Assembly: GCA_947632625.1 (NCBI GenBank)
Contig: CANRPZ010000015.1
Span: forward strand, 1-18,564
Reading direction: 5' to 3'
Origin: an uncultured Bacilli bacterium
GTDB lineage: Bacteria; Bacillota_I; Bacilli_A; RF39; UBA660
DNA length: 18,564 nucleotides
Part shown: in pieces, positions 1 through 7,074 of the stretch
How positions within the stretch are numbered: the stretch's first letter is position 1
How the letters are laid out: each line of letters opens with the position of its first letter
The notes under the pieces: model-generated
Seen by the model: the letters and a program-made list of their open reading frames with translations, nothing else
Database searches by the model: none
What the model was told of the DNA's origin: nothing
Translations under genes and position numbers: made by a program

Positions 1-513
1 AAGCATTAAATTAATTGTTGCCCCAACGCTAGCTAAATCCAAAGAAATTTCAGCACCTTTTAATTCTTTAGCATCAATGATAAACTTATTCCCATCCATT
101 TTAATGGTGGCACCTAGTGCTTCAAAGCCTTTTAAATGATAATCAATCTGACGGGCACCAAAATTACACCCTCCTGGATAATAAATTTCAACATGTTTGA
201 ATTTAGAAAGTAAAGCCCCCATAAAATAGTAGGATGCACGTAATTTATTCGATAATTCTTCTGGAATCGTTGCATTGATAATATTTTTAGAATCAATTCG
301 AATAGAGTCATGATCCACATATAATTTACCATTTAAAAGTTCAATAATTTCCTTTAAAACATCGACATCTGTAATATGGGGTACATTATAAATAACGGTT
401 TCCATATCGGATAAAATAGCAGCAGGAAGAAGAGCAACAACGCTATTTTTTGCACCATTTATCTTAATCGTTCCCCTTAACTTATGTCCACCTTCAATAA
501 CTAACCTTTGCAT
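1..513 (-). CDS. murA: UDP-N-acetylglucosamine 1-carboxyvinyltransferase (MurA), N-terminal part
   Basis: First committed step of peptidoglycan synthesis in the cytoplasm: transfer of enolpyruvate from PEP to UDP-GlcNAc. Only 171 residues are visible; the gene runs off the left edge, so roughly the C-terminal 60% of the usual ~420 residues is missing. Family signatures are clear: GAKNS at residues 20-24 with the catalytic Lys22 and Asn23, the PGGCNFGAR loop at 113-121 with the PEP-binding, fosfomycin-reactive Cys116, then DYHLKGFEALGA and SVGATINLML. The ATG at 513 is preceded by AAGGAA eight bases upstream. Firmicutes often carry two MurA paralogues. This copy follows spoIIR-mntP, which fits the murAA position of Bacillus (downstream of the spoIIR/atp region) better than murAB, but that choice is inference from gene order. 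It has its own promoter candidates just upstream. Confidence 0.95.
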   Translation of the reverse strand, partial: MQRLVIEGGHKLRGTIKINGAKNSVVALLPAAILSDMETVIYNVPHITDVDVLKEIIELLNGKLYVDHDSIRIDSKNIINATIPEELSNKLRASYYFMGALLSKFKHVEIYYPGGCNFGARQIDYHLKGFEALGATIKMDGNKFIIDAKELKGAEISLDLASVGATINLML

Positions 514-538
514 CCCATCACATTCCTTAATTTCTTTA

Positions 539-567
539 ATTATATAATTTAATTATATGATTTTCAA
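539..567 (-). promoter_or_regulatory. Sigma-A promoter candidate for murA
   Basis: On the minus strand TTGAAA (567-562) is separated by 17 bases from TATAAT (544-539), about 26 bases before the murA ATG. A second, overlapping candidate uses TTGATA (581-576), an 18-base spacer and TATAAT (557-552), with its -35 inside the mntP stop region. Both -10 boxes lie in or at the edge of the palindrome at 542-558. Seen directly by matching hexamers; activity is inferred. Confidence 0.6.
542..558. repeat. 17-bp perfect AT-only palindrome in the mntP-murA gap
   Basis: ATATAATT, a single central base, then AATTATAT form a perfect inverted repeat. It overlaps both candidate murA -10 boxes, so it could be an operator, or merely duplicated TATAAT elements in an AT-rich gap. 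As RNA it would form a weak A-U hairpin. No GC-rich terminator is seen after mntP. Confidence 0.5.
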
Positions 568-577
568 TTCCATAATA

Positions 578-1117
578 TCAATATTGACATAAATGAAAAA
601 AGCCAATAACGATTAGTAAGATACTACCAAAAACTGTGGCATAGATACCTAAAAAACGATTGGCATATTTTCCAATTAAAAGCCCTAAAAAAGTAAAACA
701 AAAGCTTGTTAGCGAAAAAATAATGACCGCTAGATACAAATTATTCGTAATAGCACTTAAACCAATCCCTGTTGAAAAGCTATCAATGGATACCCCTACA
801 GCTAACAAAAACATTTGAATTATATTTAAACTTTTTGGTTCTTCATTTGGCTTAAAAATCTCTATTAGCATCGTTATTCCTAAATAAATTAAAATAATTC
901 CTAATAAAAAATTGCTTTTTAGCATAAAGATTTCAACTAATTTAATTCCAATTTTGTTTCCCAAAATAGGCATGATAAAATGCATAATTCCAACAAGAAT
1001 CGAAAAAAAGAGTGTTTTCTTTTTAGAAATCATTACAGTACCTATTCCTAAAGATAGAGAAAATGTATCCATACTAAGTGCTATAGCAATGGTAAATAGA
1101 GTTATTATTTCTCGCAT
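578..1117 (-). CDS. mntP: Putative manganese efflux pump MntP
   Basis: A 179-residue, six-helix inner-membrane exporter of the MntP (formerly DUF204/YebN) family, which extrudes Mn(II). The two-repeat architecture is visible: SMDTFSLSLGIG near residue 15 in the first half and SIDSFSTGIGLS near residue 110 in the second, each with the conserved intramembrane Asp, plus hydrophobic helices throughout. Length is close to the usual ~185. Start: ATG at 1117 has a perfect AGGAGG (1129-1124) six bases upstream. It lies 42 bases after spoIIR, as ywlD/mntP does near spoIIR in Bacillus. The ribosome-binding site is inside an 11-bp hairpin (1119-1153), so translation may be controlled. The stop codon is TGA, showing UGA is not recoded. 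Confidence 0.9.
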   Translation of the reverse strand: MREIITLFTIAIALSMDTFSLSLGIGTVMISKKKTLFFSILVGIMHFIMPILGNKIGIKLVEIFMLKSNFLLGIILIYLGITMLIEIFKPNEEPKSLNIIQMFLLAVGVSIDSFSTGIGLSAITNNLYLAVIIFSLTSFCFTFLGLLIGKYANRFLGIYATVFGSILLIVIGFFHLCQY

Positions 1118-1118
1118 A

Positions 1119-1153
1119 AAAAACCTCCTAGTTAACTATACGAGGAGATTTTT
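1119..1153 (-). promoter_or_regulatory. Hairpin covering the mntP Shine-Dalgarno (terminator or RBS-sequestering element)
   Basis: In the minus-strand RNA AAAAAUCUCCU pairs with AGGAGGUUUUU (11 bp including one U-G wobble) around a 13-nt loop that contains the palindrome GUUAAC. The right arm is exactly the mntP AGGAGG plus a U run that ends just before the ATG. The element can therefore act as an intrinsic terminator after spoIIR and, in read-through RNA, as a lid on the mntP ribosome-binding site. Pairing is seen; function is inferred. The gap is too short for the yybP-ykoY Mn riboswitch known from other mntP genes. Confidence 0.65.
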
Positions 1154-1159
1154 AAAAAA

Positions 1160-1666
1160 TTACATATATTTTGCAAATAAATCTTTTACAAATAAATGAT
1201 ATTCTACATCACGCGTATCATTTTCATAAGCATCCATTAAACACAAAGGAGGAAACAAAACACACCACCAGTTATCTCCATCTCCTTTACCAAGTGTTAC
1301 AACTAAAGACTCATAATTCCCCGCAACATATTTAACGCCCTTATAAGTCTTTTCAGGAAAATAATTTTTCCCATAATTTAAAGAATAACTTAAACCATAT
1401 TGATTTATCATATTTCGAATATCCGGTATTTTATTATCAATTAATAAGGAAGCTTCCTCTTTATTTGTAGTTTTCATTAAATCATTTTGTAAAATATTTT
1501 CAATATTCTTTTTAATTTCCATCTTTGTTGCTTGATCCTTAAAAGTATTACTATTGGCAATTACTCTTAATCGAATAGCACTATCTGGAATAATATATTC
1601 TTCTTTTCCATTAAGAATAGAGAAAGTAAAAACAACAAAAAATAAGACAATTATTATTCTTTTCAT
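1160..1666 (-). CDS. spoIIR: Stage II sporulation protein R (SpoIIR)
   Basis: A 168-residue secreted signalling protein made in the forespore under sigma-F. In the family it crosses the intermembrane space and activates SpoIIGA, which cleaves pro-sigma-E in the mother cell. Visible features: an N-terminal signal peptide or anchor (residues 1-20, KR then a long hydrophobic run), the hallmark AIRLRVIANSNTFKDQ near 31-46, and the C-terminal NWWCVLFPPLC block near 132-142. It is shorter than the ~220-residue Bacillus protein, mainly at the C-terminus. ATG at 1666 is preceded by AGGTGA. It sits between the glycosyltransferase (51-base gap) and mntP; the prfA-prmC-...-spoIIR-mntP order matches Bacillus. 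I saw no convincing sigma-F promoter. Its presence indicates an endospore-forming ancestry, and with the coat genes at 17885-18340 probably a living sporulation pathway. Confidence 0.92.
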   Translation of the reverse strand: MKRIIIVLFFVVFTFSILNGKEEYIIPDSAIRLRVIANSNTFKDQATKMEIKKNIENILQNDLMKTTNKEEASLLIDNKIPDIRNMINQYGLSYSLNYGKNYFPEKTYKGVKYVAGNYESLVVTLGKGDGDNWWCVLFPPLCLMDAYENDTRDVEYHLFVKDLFAKYM

Positions 1667-1717
1667 GTATTTTCACCTAAATAATATATGTCTTATTTTT
1701 ATTTTTTTTATTCAAAA

Positions 1718-2950
1718 TTATTGATTATCGTTTACTAGATTATCAATACTTGCCTTACGACTATGAGAAATTTCTACCCATTTTAAATCTTTTTTAAATA
1801 AGCAAATTGCATTAATTGGTATCCAAGTTAAGAAGAAGACTAAAAATAGTAAAATTCCATGAATAGCATCTTCTAAATCTCTTTTATAATAAAGAACAAC
1901 AAACATATTCATAATAATATCGGATAAATAACCAATTATAAAGCAAACATAACCAAGTGAGAAGAAATATGAAAAAATATCGTTTAATTCAATTCCAAAT
2001 ATATAGAAGAAAAATAAAGCAATTGACAAGCATACTCCTAATACTTGAATATAAGGAGCAAAACTAAACATAAATTTATCTAAACTAGAAAAGTCTTTAT
2101 CCTTAATCCATTTTTTTAATAATGGTTTTCTATAAATTCGGTTGCATTCGATAATTCCTTTACTCCAGCGGCTTCTTTGATGCCATGAATCCATAAATTT
2201 AATGGGTTGCTCATCATAAGTAATCGCATCTTCTACATAAGCAATTTCATAACCTTTTAAAACGCATTGAATGGAAAGCTCAATATCTTCTGTAACGGTT
2301 TTAGGATCAAATCCTTCATCCATAATACTTTTGGCTACCATAAAACCAGTTCCATTAATAGCTGCTGCAGCACCCACTTTCATACGTGACTTATTAAAGA
2401 AAAAGTTTTGAATATAGTAGAAGATTGAATAACTAGCACTTAACCAGTTGTCTTCAATATTTTTACTATCTTTTCTTCCTTGTGCTACTTTATATCCAGA
2501 CATATAAGTATTATTCATAAGTTTTAAAAAATCAGGATGCACTACATTATCCGCATCAAATATAATATAAGCATCATAATCTTTATTTTTTAATTTATCA
2601 AAAGCAAATTTTAAAACATCACCTTTTGATTTAACTGGCACCGTTACATTTACAGCAATAGCACCTTCTTTTTTGGCAACATCAAAAGTATCATCCTTAC
2701 TATTATTTACAAAGGTATAAACATCATATAAATCATCAGGATAATTTTGTTTTTTTAAGCTTTTAACTAAATCCCCCACAACTTGGCCTTCATTTCTTGC
2801 TGCAATAATAACAGCAAATTTAGTTCTTGCTCGATAAGAACGAATTTTTCTTCCTTCATCCTTTTTAAAAGCAAATAAACCTGTAATAACAAAATAAATG
2901 CCATATAAAAGTGTGATAACAAATAATATATAATAAATTAACTGTACCAT
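1718..2950 (-). CDS. Processive-type GT2 family membrane glycosyltransferase
   Basis: A 410-residue membrane glycosyltransferase of the cellulose/hyaluronan/PgaC-like branch of GT2. One N-terminal helix (residues ~4-28) is followed by a cytosolic GT-A domain: AVIIAARNEG at 46-55 for nucleotide-sugar binding, the DADN metal motif at 132-135, the catalytic-base ED at 221-222, and QRSRW (QxxRW) at 258-262, which marks processive or membrane-coupled enzymes. Three C-terminal helices follow at ~295-318, 325-350 and 363-385. The sugar and product cannot be read from sequence; an exopolysaccharide, a glycolipid or a spore/cell-surface glycan are all possible. It is inserted between prmC and spoIIR, has its own near-consensus promoter (3032-3060), a structured leader and AAGGAG nine bases before the ATG, and is thus transcriptionally separate from the prmC operon. 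Read-through into spoIIR is possible. Confidence 0.88.
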   Translation of the reverse strand: MVQLIYYILFVITLLYGIYFVITGLFAFKKDEGRKIRSYRARTKFAVIIAARNEGQVVGDLVKSLKKQNYPDDLYDVYTFVNNSKDDTFDVAKKEGAIAVNVTVPVKSKGDVLKFAFDKLKNKDYDAYIIFDADNVVHPDFLKLMNNTYMSGYKVAQGRKDSKNIEDNWLSASYSIFYYIQNFFFNKSRMKVGAAAAINGTGFMVAKSIMDEGFDPKTVTEDIELSIQCVLKGYEIAYVEDAITYDEQPIKFMDSWHQRSRWSKGIIECNRIYRKPLLKKWIKDKDFSSLDKFMFSFAPYIQVLGVCLSIALFFFYIFGIELNDIFSYFFSLGYVCFIIGYLSDIIMNMFVVLYYKRDLEDAIHGILLFLVFFLTWIPINAICLFKKDLKWVEISHSRKASIDNLVNDNQ

Positions 2951-2965
2951 ACTAATTACTCCTTT

Positions 2966-3022
2966 ATTAATAACACTATATGTTGTTAATGTGACTAAAA
3001 TGTGACTACTTGTGTTACTAAT
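2966..3022 (-). promoter_or_regulatory. Long hairpin with tandem repeats in the glycosyltransferase leader
   Basis: In the minus-strand RNA ATTAGTAACAC (3022-3012) pairs with GTGTTATTAAT (2976-2966): 11 bp with one G-U wobble. The 35-nt loop (3011-2977) carries two direct copies of a 10-mer (plus-strand AATGTGACTA at 2988-2997 and 2999-3008), giving an 11-base period, about one helical turn. The element lies between the -10 box and the AAGGAG site. It may be an RNA control element, or a pair of protein-binding half-sites just downstream of the promoter. Structure is seen; role is inferred. Confidence 0.5.
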
Positions 3023-3031
3023 TTCTATATC

Positions 3032-3060
3032 ATTGTATAGTTTATTAGTGAATTTGTCAA
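3032..3060 (-). promoter_or_regulatory. Strong sigma-A promoter for the glycosyltransferase gene
   Basis: A consensus TTGACA (3060-3055), a 17-base spacer and TACAAT (3037-3032) on the minus strand. Predicted transcription start is near 3025, leaving a leader of about 75 bases that contains the hairpin at 2966-3022. This is the best -35 box in the window. Confidence 0.8.
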
Positions 3061-3112
3061 GTTCTTGAACTGATATCGCGGAAAATATAGGATCAAATAA
3101 CTACGTTTGAAA

Positions 3113-3832
3113 CTAACTTTGCTCTATAAATAAATAACGGTCTTTTCCTACTAAATCTTTTTCGATACTTATTTTAGCATTAGGAAATTTCTTACTTGCT
3201 AACGTCTTTAAAGCCGCTCCCTCGTTTTCTCCTATTTCAAAAGCGATAAGTTTTGGCTTATTTTTAATGTTTTCTAGTATTTTCCTATAAAAAATCATCC
3301 CATTTTCTTCTGCAAAAAGGGCAATTTGAGGTTCATAAGCGGTTGATGGATCCACCGCATCATCAAACGCTATATAAGGTGGATTCGCAAGGATAATATC
3401 ATACTCTTCATTAATTTTATCTTTTAAAATATCTAACGGTTTAAAATCCACATGAACTTGATTGAATTGGGCGTTTTCTTTAGCAACATCTAAGGCAGCG
3501 TTTGAAATATCAATTCCCGTACAAATAAAATTGGTATTTTTAGCAACGGCAATCGCAATACAACCACTCCCCGTACATAAATCCAAACATTTTAACTTTT
3601 GCTTCTTTTCTACTCGATTTAAAACCTTTTCAACTAAATATTCGGTTTCAAAACGAGGAATTAAAACACTTTCATTCACTTTTATTTGGACATTAAAAAA
3701 AGGAACATCCCCAAGCAAATATTGTATTGGATATCCATTTTCTACTTTTTTTATTTGTTCTTCATAAGTAGTAGGAAACTTTTCCTTTAATACTCTTTTA
3801 TCTAAATCCGTAAGAGTTCTTTTACTAAACAT
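3113..3832 (-). CDS. prmC: Peptide chain release factor N5-glutamine methyltransferase
   Basis: Methylates the glutamine of the GGQ motif of release factors using S-adenosylmethionine; its main substrate RF1 is encoded immediately upstream. Visible features: QYLLGDVPFF and VLIPRFETEYLVE (residues 37-68), SAM motif I LDLCTGSGCIAIA at 83-95, the acidic GIDIS strand end at 106-110, and the substrate-Gln binding NPPY at 150-153. At 239 residues it is about 40 short of typical PrmC, because the N-terminal helical bundle that docks the release factor is mostly absent. The ATG at 3832 lies eight bases inside the end of prfA, so translational coupling is likely. No in-frame upstream start would restore the missing domain without running deep into prfA. 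Confidence 0.93.
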   Translation of the reverse strand: MFSKRTLTDLDKRVLKEKFPTTYEEQIKKVENGYPIQYLLGDVPFFNVQIKVNESVLIPRFETEYLVEKVLNRVEKKQKLKCLDLCTGSGCIAIAVAKNTNFICTGIDISNAALDVAKENAQFNQVHVDFKPLDILKDKINEEYDIILANPPYIAFDDAVDPSTAYEPQIALFAEENGMIFYRKILENIKNKPKLIAFEIGENEGAALKTLASKKFPNAKISIEKDLVGKDRYLFIEQS

Positions 3833-4886
3833 TTTCTCCCTCTAATTTTCTTCTTTGGTCTTCGGTAATTAAAGCGGTGATAATTGGTTCTAAATTTCCA
3901 TCCATTACGCGATCAAGTTCCATAATTGAAAAATTAATACGATGATCCGTTACTCTATTTTGTGGATAGTTATACGTTCTAATTTTTTCGGAACGGTCAC
4001 CTGTTCCTACTTTACTTTTACGTTCTTCTGTTAACTCACTATTTTTTTGTTGTTCTAACGTATCATAGATTTTTGATTTTAAGATTTTCATAGCTTGCTC
4101 TTTATTTTTCATTTGGCTTCGTTCATTTTGACAAGTAACCACTGTATTTGTTGGTAAATGAGTAATACGAACCGCAGAGTTTGAGGTATTAACACTTTGT
4201 CCTCCTGCTCCACTTGAGTGATAAACATCGATTTTTAAATCACTTTCCTTAATTTCAAAATCGATATCTTCTACCTCTGGCATGACAACAACAGTTGCTG
4301 TTGAGGTATGCACTCTTCCTTGACTTTCGGTTTCTGGTACTCTTTGTACACGATGAGCACCACTTTCATACTTTAATTTAGAATAGACATTGTCCCCTTT
4401 AATCATGCATTCCACTTGGGAAAAACCTCCACTTGAGCCTGGGACCTCATTTAAAATCTCTATTTTCCAGTTATTCTTTTCAGCATAGTACGTATACATT
4501 CTAAATAAGTCTCCAGCAAAAATGTTTGCTTCATCTCCCCCAGCAGCACCACGAATTTCCATAATGACATTTTTGCCATCATTTTCATCTTTAGGAATTA
4601 ATAAAATTTCAAGTTCTTTTGTAATACTATCTAAACGACTCGTTTGCTCCTCTAACTCTAATTCGGCCATTTCACGTAATTCTGCGTCATTCATTAAACT
4701 CTTGGCTTCTTTAATCTTTTCATTCGCATCCTTATATTCGTTATACTTATTTACAATGCTTTCTAAATCACTTTGTTCTTTGGAAAGTTCTTTTACTTTT
4801 TTAAAATCTTGCATCACATCAGGTTGCATTAATTCTTCTTGTATTTCGTGAAATCTTTTTAAAATTGCCTCTAATCTTTCTTCCAT
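3825..4886 (-). CDS. prfA: Peptide chain release factor 1 (RF1)
   Basis: Recognises UAA and UAG in the ribosomal A site and triggers peptide release. The 353-residue length is normal. Visible motifs: the GGQ catalytic loop within SSGAGGQSVNTSNSAVR (GGQ at 228-230), the P-x-T codon-reading tripeptide as PET at 184-186 in RVPETESQG, which marks RF1 rather than RF2, and the AAGGDEANIFA block at 114-124. The N-terminal ~100 residues are the expected coiled domain. Unlike RF2 it needs no programmed frameshift and none is seen. ATG at 4886 has GAGGAA upstream. It lies 46 bases after rpoE and overlaps prmC by eight bases, the standard prfA-prmC arrangement. Confidence 0.97.
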   Translation of the reverse strand: MEERLEAILKRFHEIQEELMQPDVMQDFKKVKELSKEQSDLESIVNKYNEYKDANEKIKEAKSLMNDAELREMAELELEEQTSRLDSITKELEILLIPKDENDGKNVIMEIRGAAGGDEANIFAGDLFRMYTYYAEKNNWKIEILNEVPGSSGGFSQVECMIKGDNVYSKLKYESGAHRVQRVPETESQGRVHTSTATVVVMPEVEDIDFEIKESDLKIDVYHSSGAGGQSVNTSNSAVRITHLPTNTVVTCQNERSQMKNKEQAMKILKSKIYDTLEQQKNSELTEERKSKVGTGDRSEKIRTYNYPQNRVTDHRINFSIMELDRVMDGNLEPIITALITEDQRRKLEGENV

Positions 4887-4932
4887 AACATTTTCCTCTT
4901 TCTATAATGATTCTTAAAAAGAAAAAGAATAG

Positions 4933-5367
4933 TTATAGCATTGAATCATCACTTTCTTCTTCATCACTAATAACTACTAAATCTTTTAAATCATCTTCAC
5001 TATCATCATCGTCTTCATCGTAGAAAATTTCGTCTTCTTCCTCTTCATCTTCCTCGTCTTCTTCTTCGACCTCATCAGAGACATCTTCTTCTTCATCATC
5101 TAAAATCATATTATTTTGGGCATGTCTTTCTTTTAAATCCCAAGTTCCATCATCTAACATAATAAATCTTTTATCTAATGTTAATATTTCAAAAAAATCT
5201 CCAATTTTTTCTTCAATAGCAGATTCAGGAAGAGATATTAATTTTCCTATTTCATTAAATAAATCAATTATTTTCATTTTTTTCTTTTTTTCCGTTAAAA
5301 TTATATAAGCAATATCATCATAAGACATATTTTCTAATTCTTCTTTTGAATAGTCTTTTAATTTCAT
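4933..5367 (-). CDS. rpoE: DNA-directed RNA polymerase delta subunit (RpoE)
   Basis: Gram-positive accessory RNA polymerase subunit that raises specificity and recycling by loosening non-specific nucleic-acid contacts. Residues ~1-85 form the HARE-HTH domain (ELENMSYDDIAYIIL, IIDLFNEIG, RFIMLDDGTWDLKER). Residues ~88-144 are an almost uninterrupted Glu/Asp tail, the usual disordered polyanion of delta. The length of 144 residues is slightly below the Bacillus 173. It follows argS by 12 bases, with a GAGG-type site between them, and belongs to the ywiB operon. The plus-strand TTC/ATC low-complexity stretch at about 4975-5100 is just the codons of this tail. In Bacillus pyrG and many other genes separate rpoE from prfA; here they are adjacent. 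Confidence 0.93.
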   Translation of the reverse strand: MKLKDYSKEELENMSYDDIAYIILTEKKKKMKIIDLFNEIGKLISLPESAIEEKIGDFFEILTLDKRFIMLDDGTWDLKERHAQNNMILDDEEEDVSDEVEEEDEEDEEEEDEIFYDEDDDDSEDDLKDLVVISDEEESDDSML

Positions 5368-5379
5368 AATCGTTTCCTC

Positions 5380-7074
5380 CTACATTACAGACGGGATATC
5401 CATACCTAATATATTTAATAAAGTATCAATAATATTCGTTGTTAAATTTAATAAGGTAACCCAATCTTTTTTCTTTTCATCCTCTTCTAAATTATTAATA
5501 TGATTATTTTCATAAAATGCATTCACTAATACACATATTTCATATAAATAATTTGCTACAACCGAAGGCATTCTAGTTTTAAAGGCATATTGCATAATTT
5601 CGTTAAGTTCAAGAAGCTTAAGCCTTAAGTTTCGGTCGTGAACATTATATATTGTTTTTGATAAGTTGTCTATACAATTTTCATTATTTTTTATAATTTT
5701 TTTTGTTCTTAAATACGTATATAGGATATAAGGCCCTGTTTTTCCAATTGTTTTAGAAAATTTAGCAATATCAAAAACATATTCTTTTTCACGATTGTTT
5801 TGTAAATCAGCAAATTTAATAATAGCAATTACAATTTTATCTAAATCTTCTTGTGTATATGTAGTATCATGCTCTATGTTATTTAAAAAGATTTGCTTTG
5901 TTTCTAAAAATAAATCTTCTAGTTTAGGTGTATTTCCCTCTCTTGTTTTAAATGGTTTTCCATCACTACCATTAATTGTTCCTAATCCTAAAAATTCTAG
6001 ATCGATATTTTTTAGAGAATTTGTCTTTTTAGCAACACGAAAAACTTGCGTAAAGTGTAAACTTTGGCGACTATCCGCTACATATAAAATTTTTTTTGGA
6101 TGAAAATCTTTTTCCCTTTGTAAAATCGTTGCTAAATCCGTTGTGCCATATAGATAAGCTCCATTACTTTTTTGGTAAATACAAGGAGGAACTACAATCT
6201 TATCCGTATTTTCTTGAACATCAATTATTTTTGCCCCATCACTTGTTTTTAAAAGTCCCAAAAACTCTAGTTCTTGCGATAAAAGAGGAATATAAGCATA
6301 TGCATCACTTTCCCCTAACCATAAATCAAAATGAACTCCCAAATAATCATAAATTTTTTTAATCTCTTTTTTAGATAGTTCTAATATAGCACGAAAATAT
6401 TCTTGGTACTCTTCATTCCCATCTTGCAAGTCTTTGGTAATAGTAGCACATATTTCTTTAATACTTTCCTCTTCCTTACAAAGGCCACTAATTTTAGGAT
6501 AGATTAGAGAAAGCTTTTCTATCGTTATGGCATCTGGAAGAATTCCTTCCTCTTTTAATCCATAAATAACTTGTCCTATTTGTAGTCCATAGTCTCCTAA
6601 ATGAACATCTGCTATAACATTTTGGTTCATATATTGTAATAATCTTTTAATGGATTCTCCCACAATGGCTGGTCTTAAGTGACCAACGTGCAAAGGTTTC
6701 GCAATATTGGCTCCCCCATAATCCACTACAATCGTTTCTTCTTTAGGCATGAAAATATTAAATTTTTCTTCTGTAATCATACTTTCCAAAATTTCATTCA
6801 TGTACGCATCACTTAAAGTAAAATTCAAAAATCCGGGTTTTACACATTCTATTTTAGAAAACTTTTTTTGGCAATCTTCCTTTTTTTCTAAACTTTCTTT
6901 TAATTTTAAACCAATAGTATAAGGATTTTCATGCAATACTTTTGCTAAATCAAATGTTCCATTATATTGATAATCACATAAATCTGGACGATTGGATTTT
7001 AAAAGTTCAGCGTCTATATCAAGATTAAAAATTTCTTTAATTGTTTCCTTTAATTCTTTATTCATGAAATGCAT
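5380..7074 (-). CDS. argS: Arginyl-tRNA synthetase
   Basis: Class I synthetase that charges tRNA-Arg. Visible order: N-terminal Add-1 domain that reads the tRNA D-loop (residues ~1-110), the HIGH signature as HVGHLRPAIVG at 129-139 preceded by GGANIAKPL, the Rossmann catalytic core, GKPFKTREG at 372-380 in place of a canonical KMSK (normal for ArgRS), and the C-terminal DALR-type anticodon-binding domain starting near GPYILYTYLR. The 564-residue length is normal. The start is uncertain: ATG at 7074 overlaps ywiB by 17 bases with AAAGGA only about three bases ahead, while the in-frame ATG at 7065 (MNKEL) is about 12 bases from the same site. No T-box leader can exist here because the gene is internal to an operon. 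Confidence 0.96.
   Translation of the reverse strand: MHFMNKELKETIKEIFNLDIDAELLKSNRPDLCDYQYNGTFDLAKVLHENPYTIGLKLKESLEKKEDCQKKFSKIECVKPGFLNFTLSDAYMNEILESMITEEKFNIFMPKEETIVVDYGGANIAKPLHVGHLRPAIVGESIKRLLQYMNQNVIADVHLGDYGLQIGQVIYGLKEEGILPDAITIEKLSLIYPKISGLCKEEESIKEICATITKDLQDGNEEYQEYFRAILELSKKEIKKIYDYLGVHFDLWLGESDAYAYIPLLSQELEFLGLLKTSDGAKIIDVQENTDKIVVPPCIYQKSNGAYLYGTTDLATILQREKDFHPKKILYVADSRQSLHFTQVFRVAKKTNSLKNIDLEFLGLGTINGSDGKPFKTREGNTPKLEDLFLETKQIFLNNIEHDTTYTQEDLDKIVIAIIKFADLQNNREKEYVFDIAKFSKTIGKTGPYILYTYLRTKKIIKNNENCIDNLSKTIYNVHDRNLRLKLLELNEIMQYAFKTRMPSVVANYLYEICVLVNAFYENNHINNLEEDEKKKDWVTLLNLTTNIIDTLLNILGMDIPSVM

Noticed and set aside
132..332. Minus-strand open frame inside murA
   Set aside because: It is an alternative frame of the murA coding region, which carries all conserved MurA motifs.
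578..580. Possible UGA-as-tryptophan code (Mollicutes style)
   Set aside because: mntP ends at TGA at a normal family length, and the Trp codons I checked in long genes are TGG, with no internal TGA needed anywhere.
1118..1159. yybP-ykoY manganese riboswitch upstream of mntP
   Set aside because: The 42-base gap cannot hold the aptamer; only a simple hairpin is present.
912..1199. Plus-strand open frame over mntP
   Set aside because: It is antisense to a well-supported gene, has no ribosome-binding site and its product looks like a reverse-frame artefact. The same applies to plus-strand frames at 3462-3767, 4522-4851, 5795-6362, 11408-11602, 13405-13623 and 14073-14860.
4975..5100. Tandem-repeat-like TTC/ATC low-complexity tract
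   Set aside because: It is the coding sequence of the Glu/Asp tail of the RNA polymerase delta subunit.
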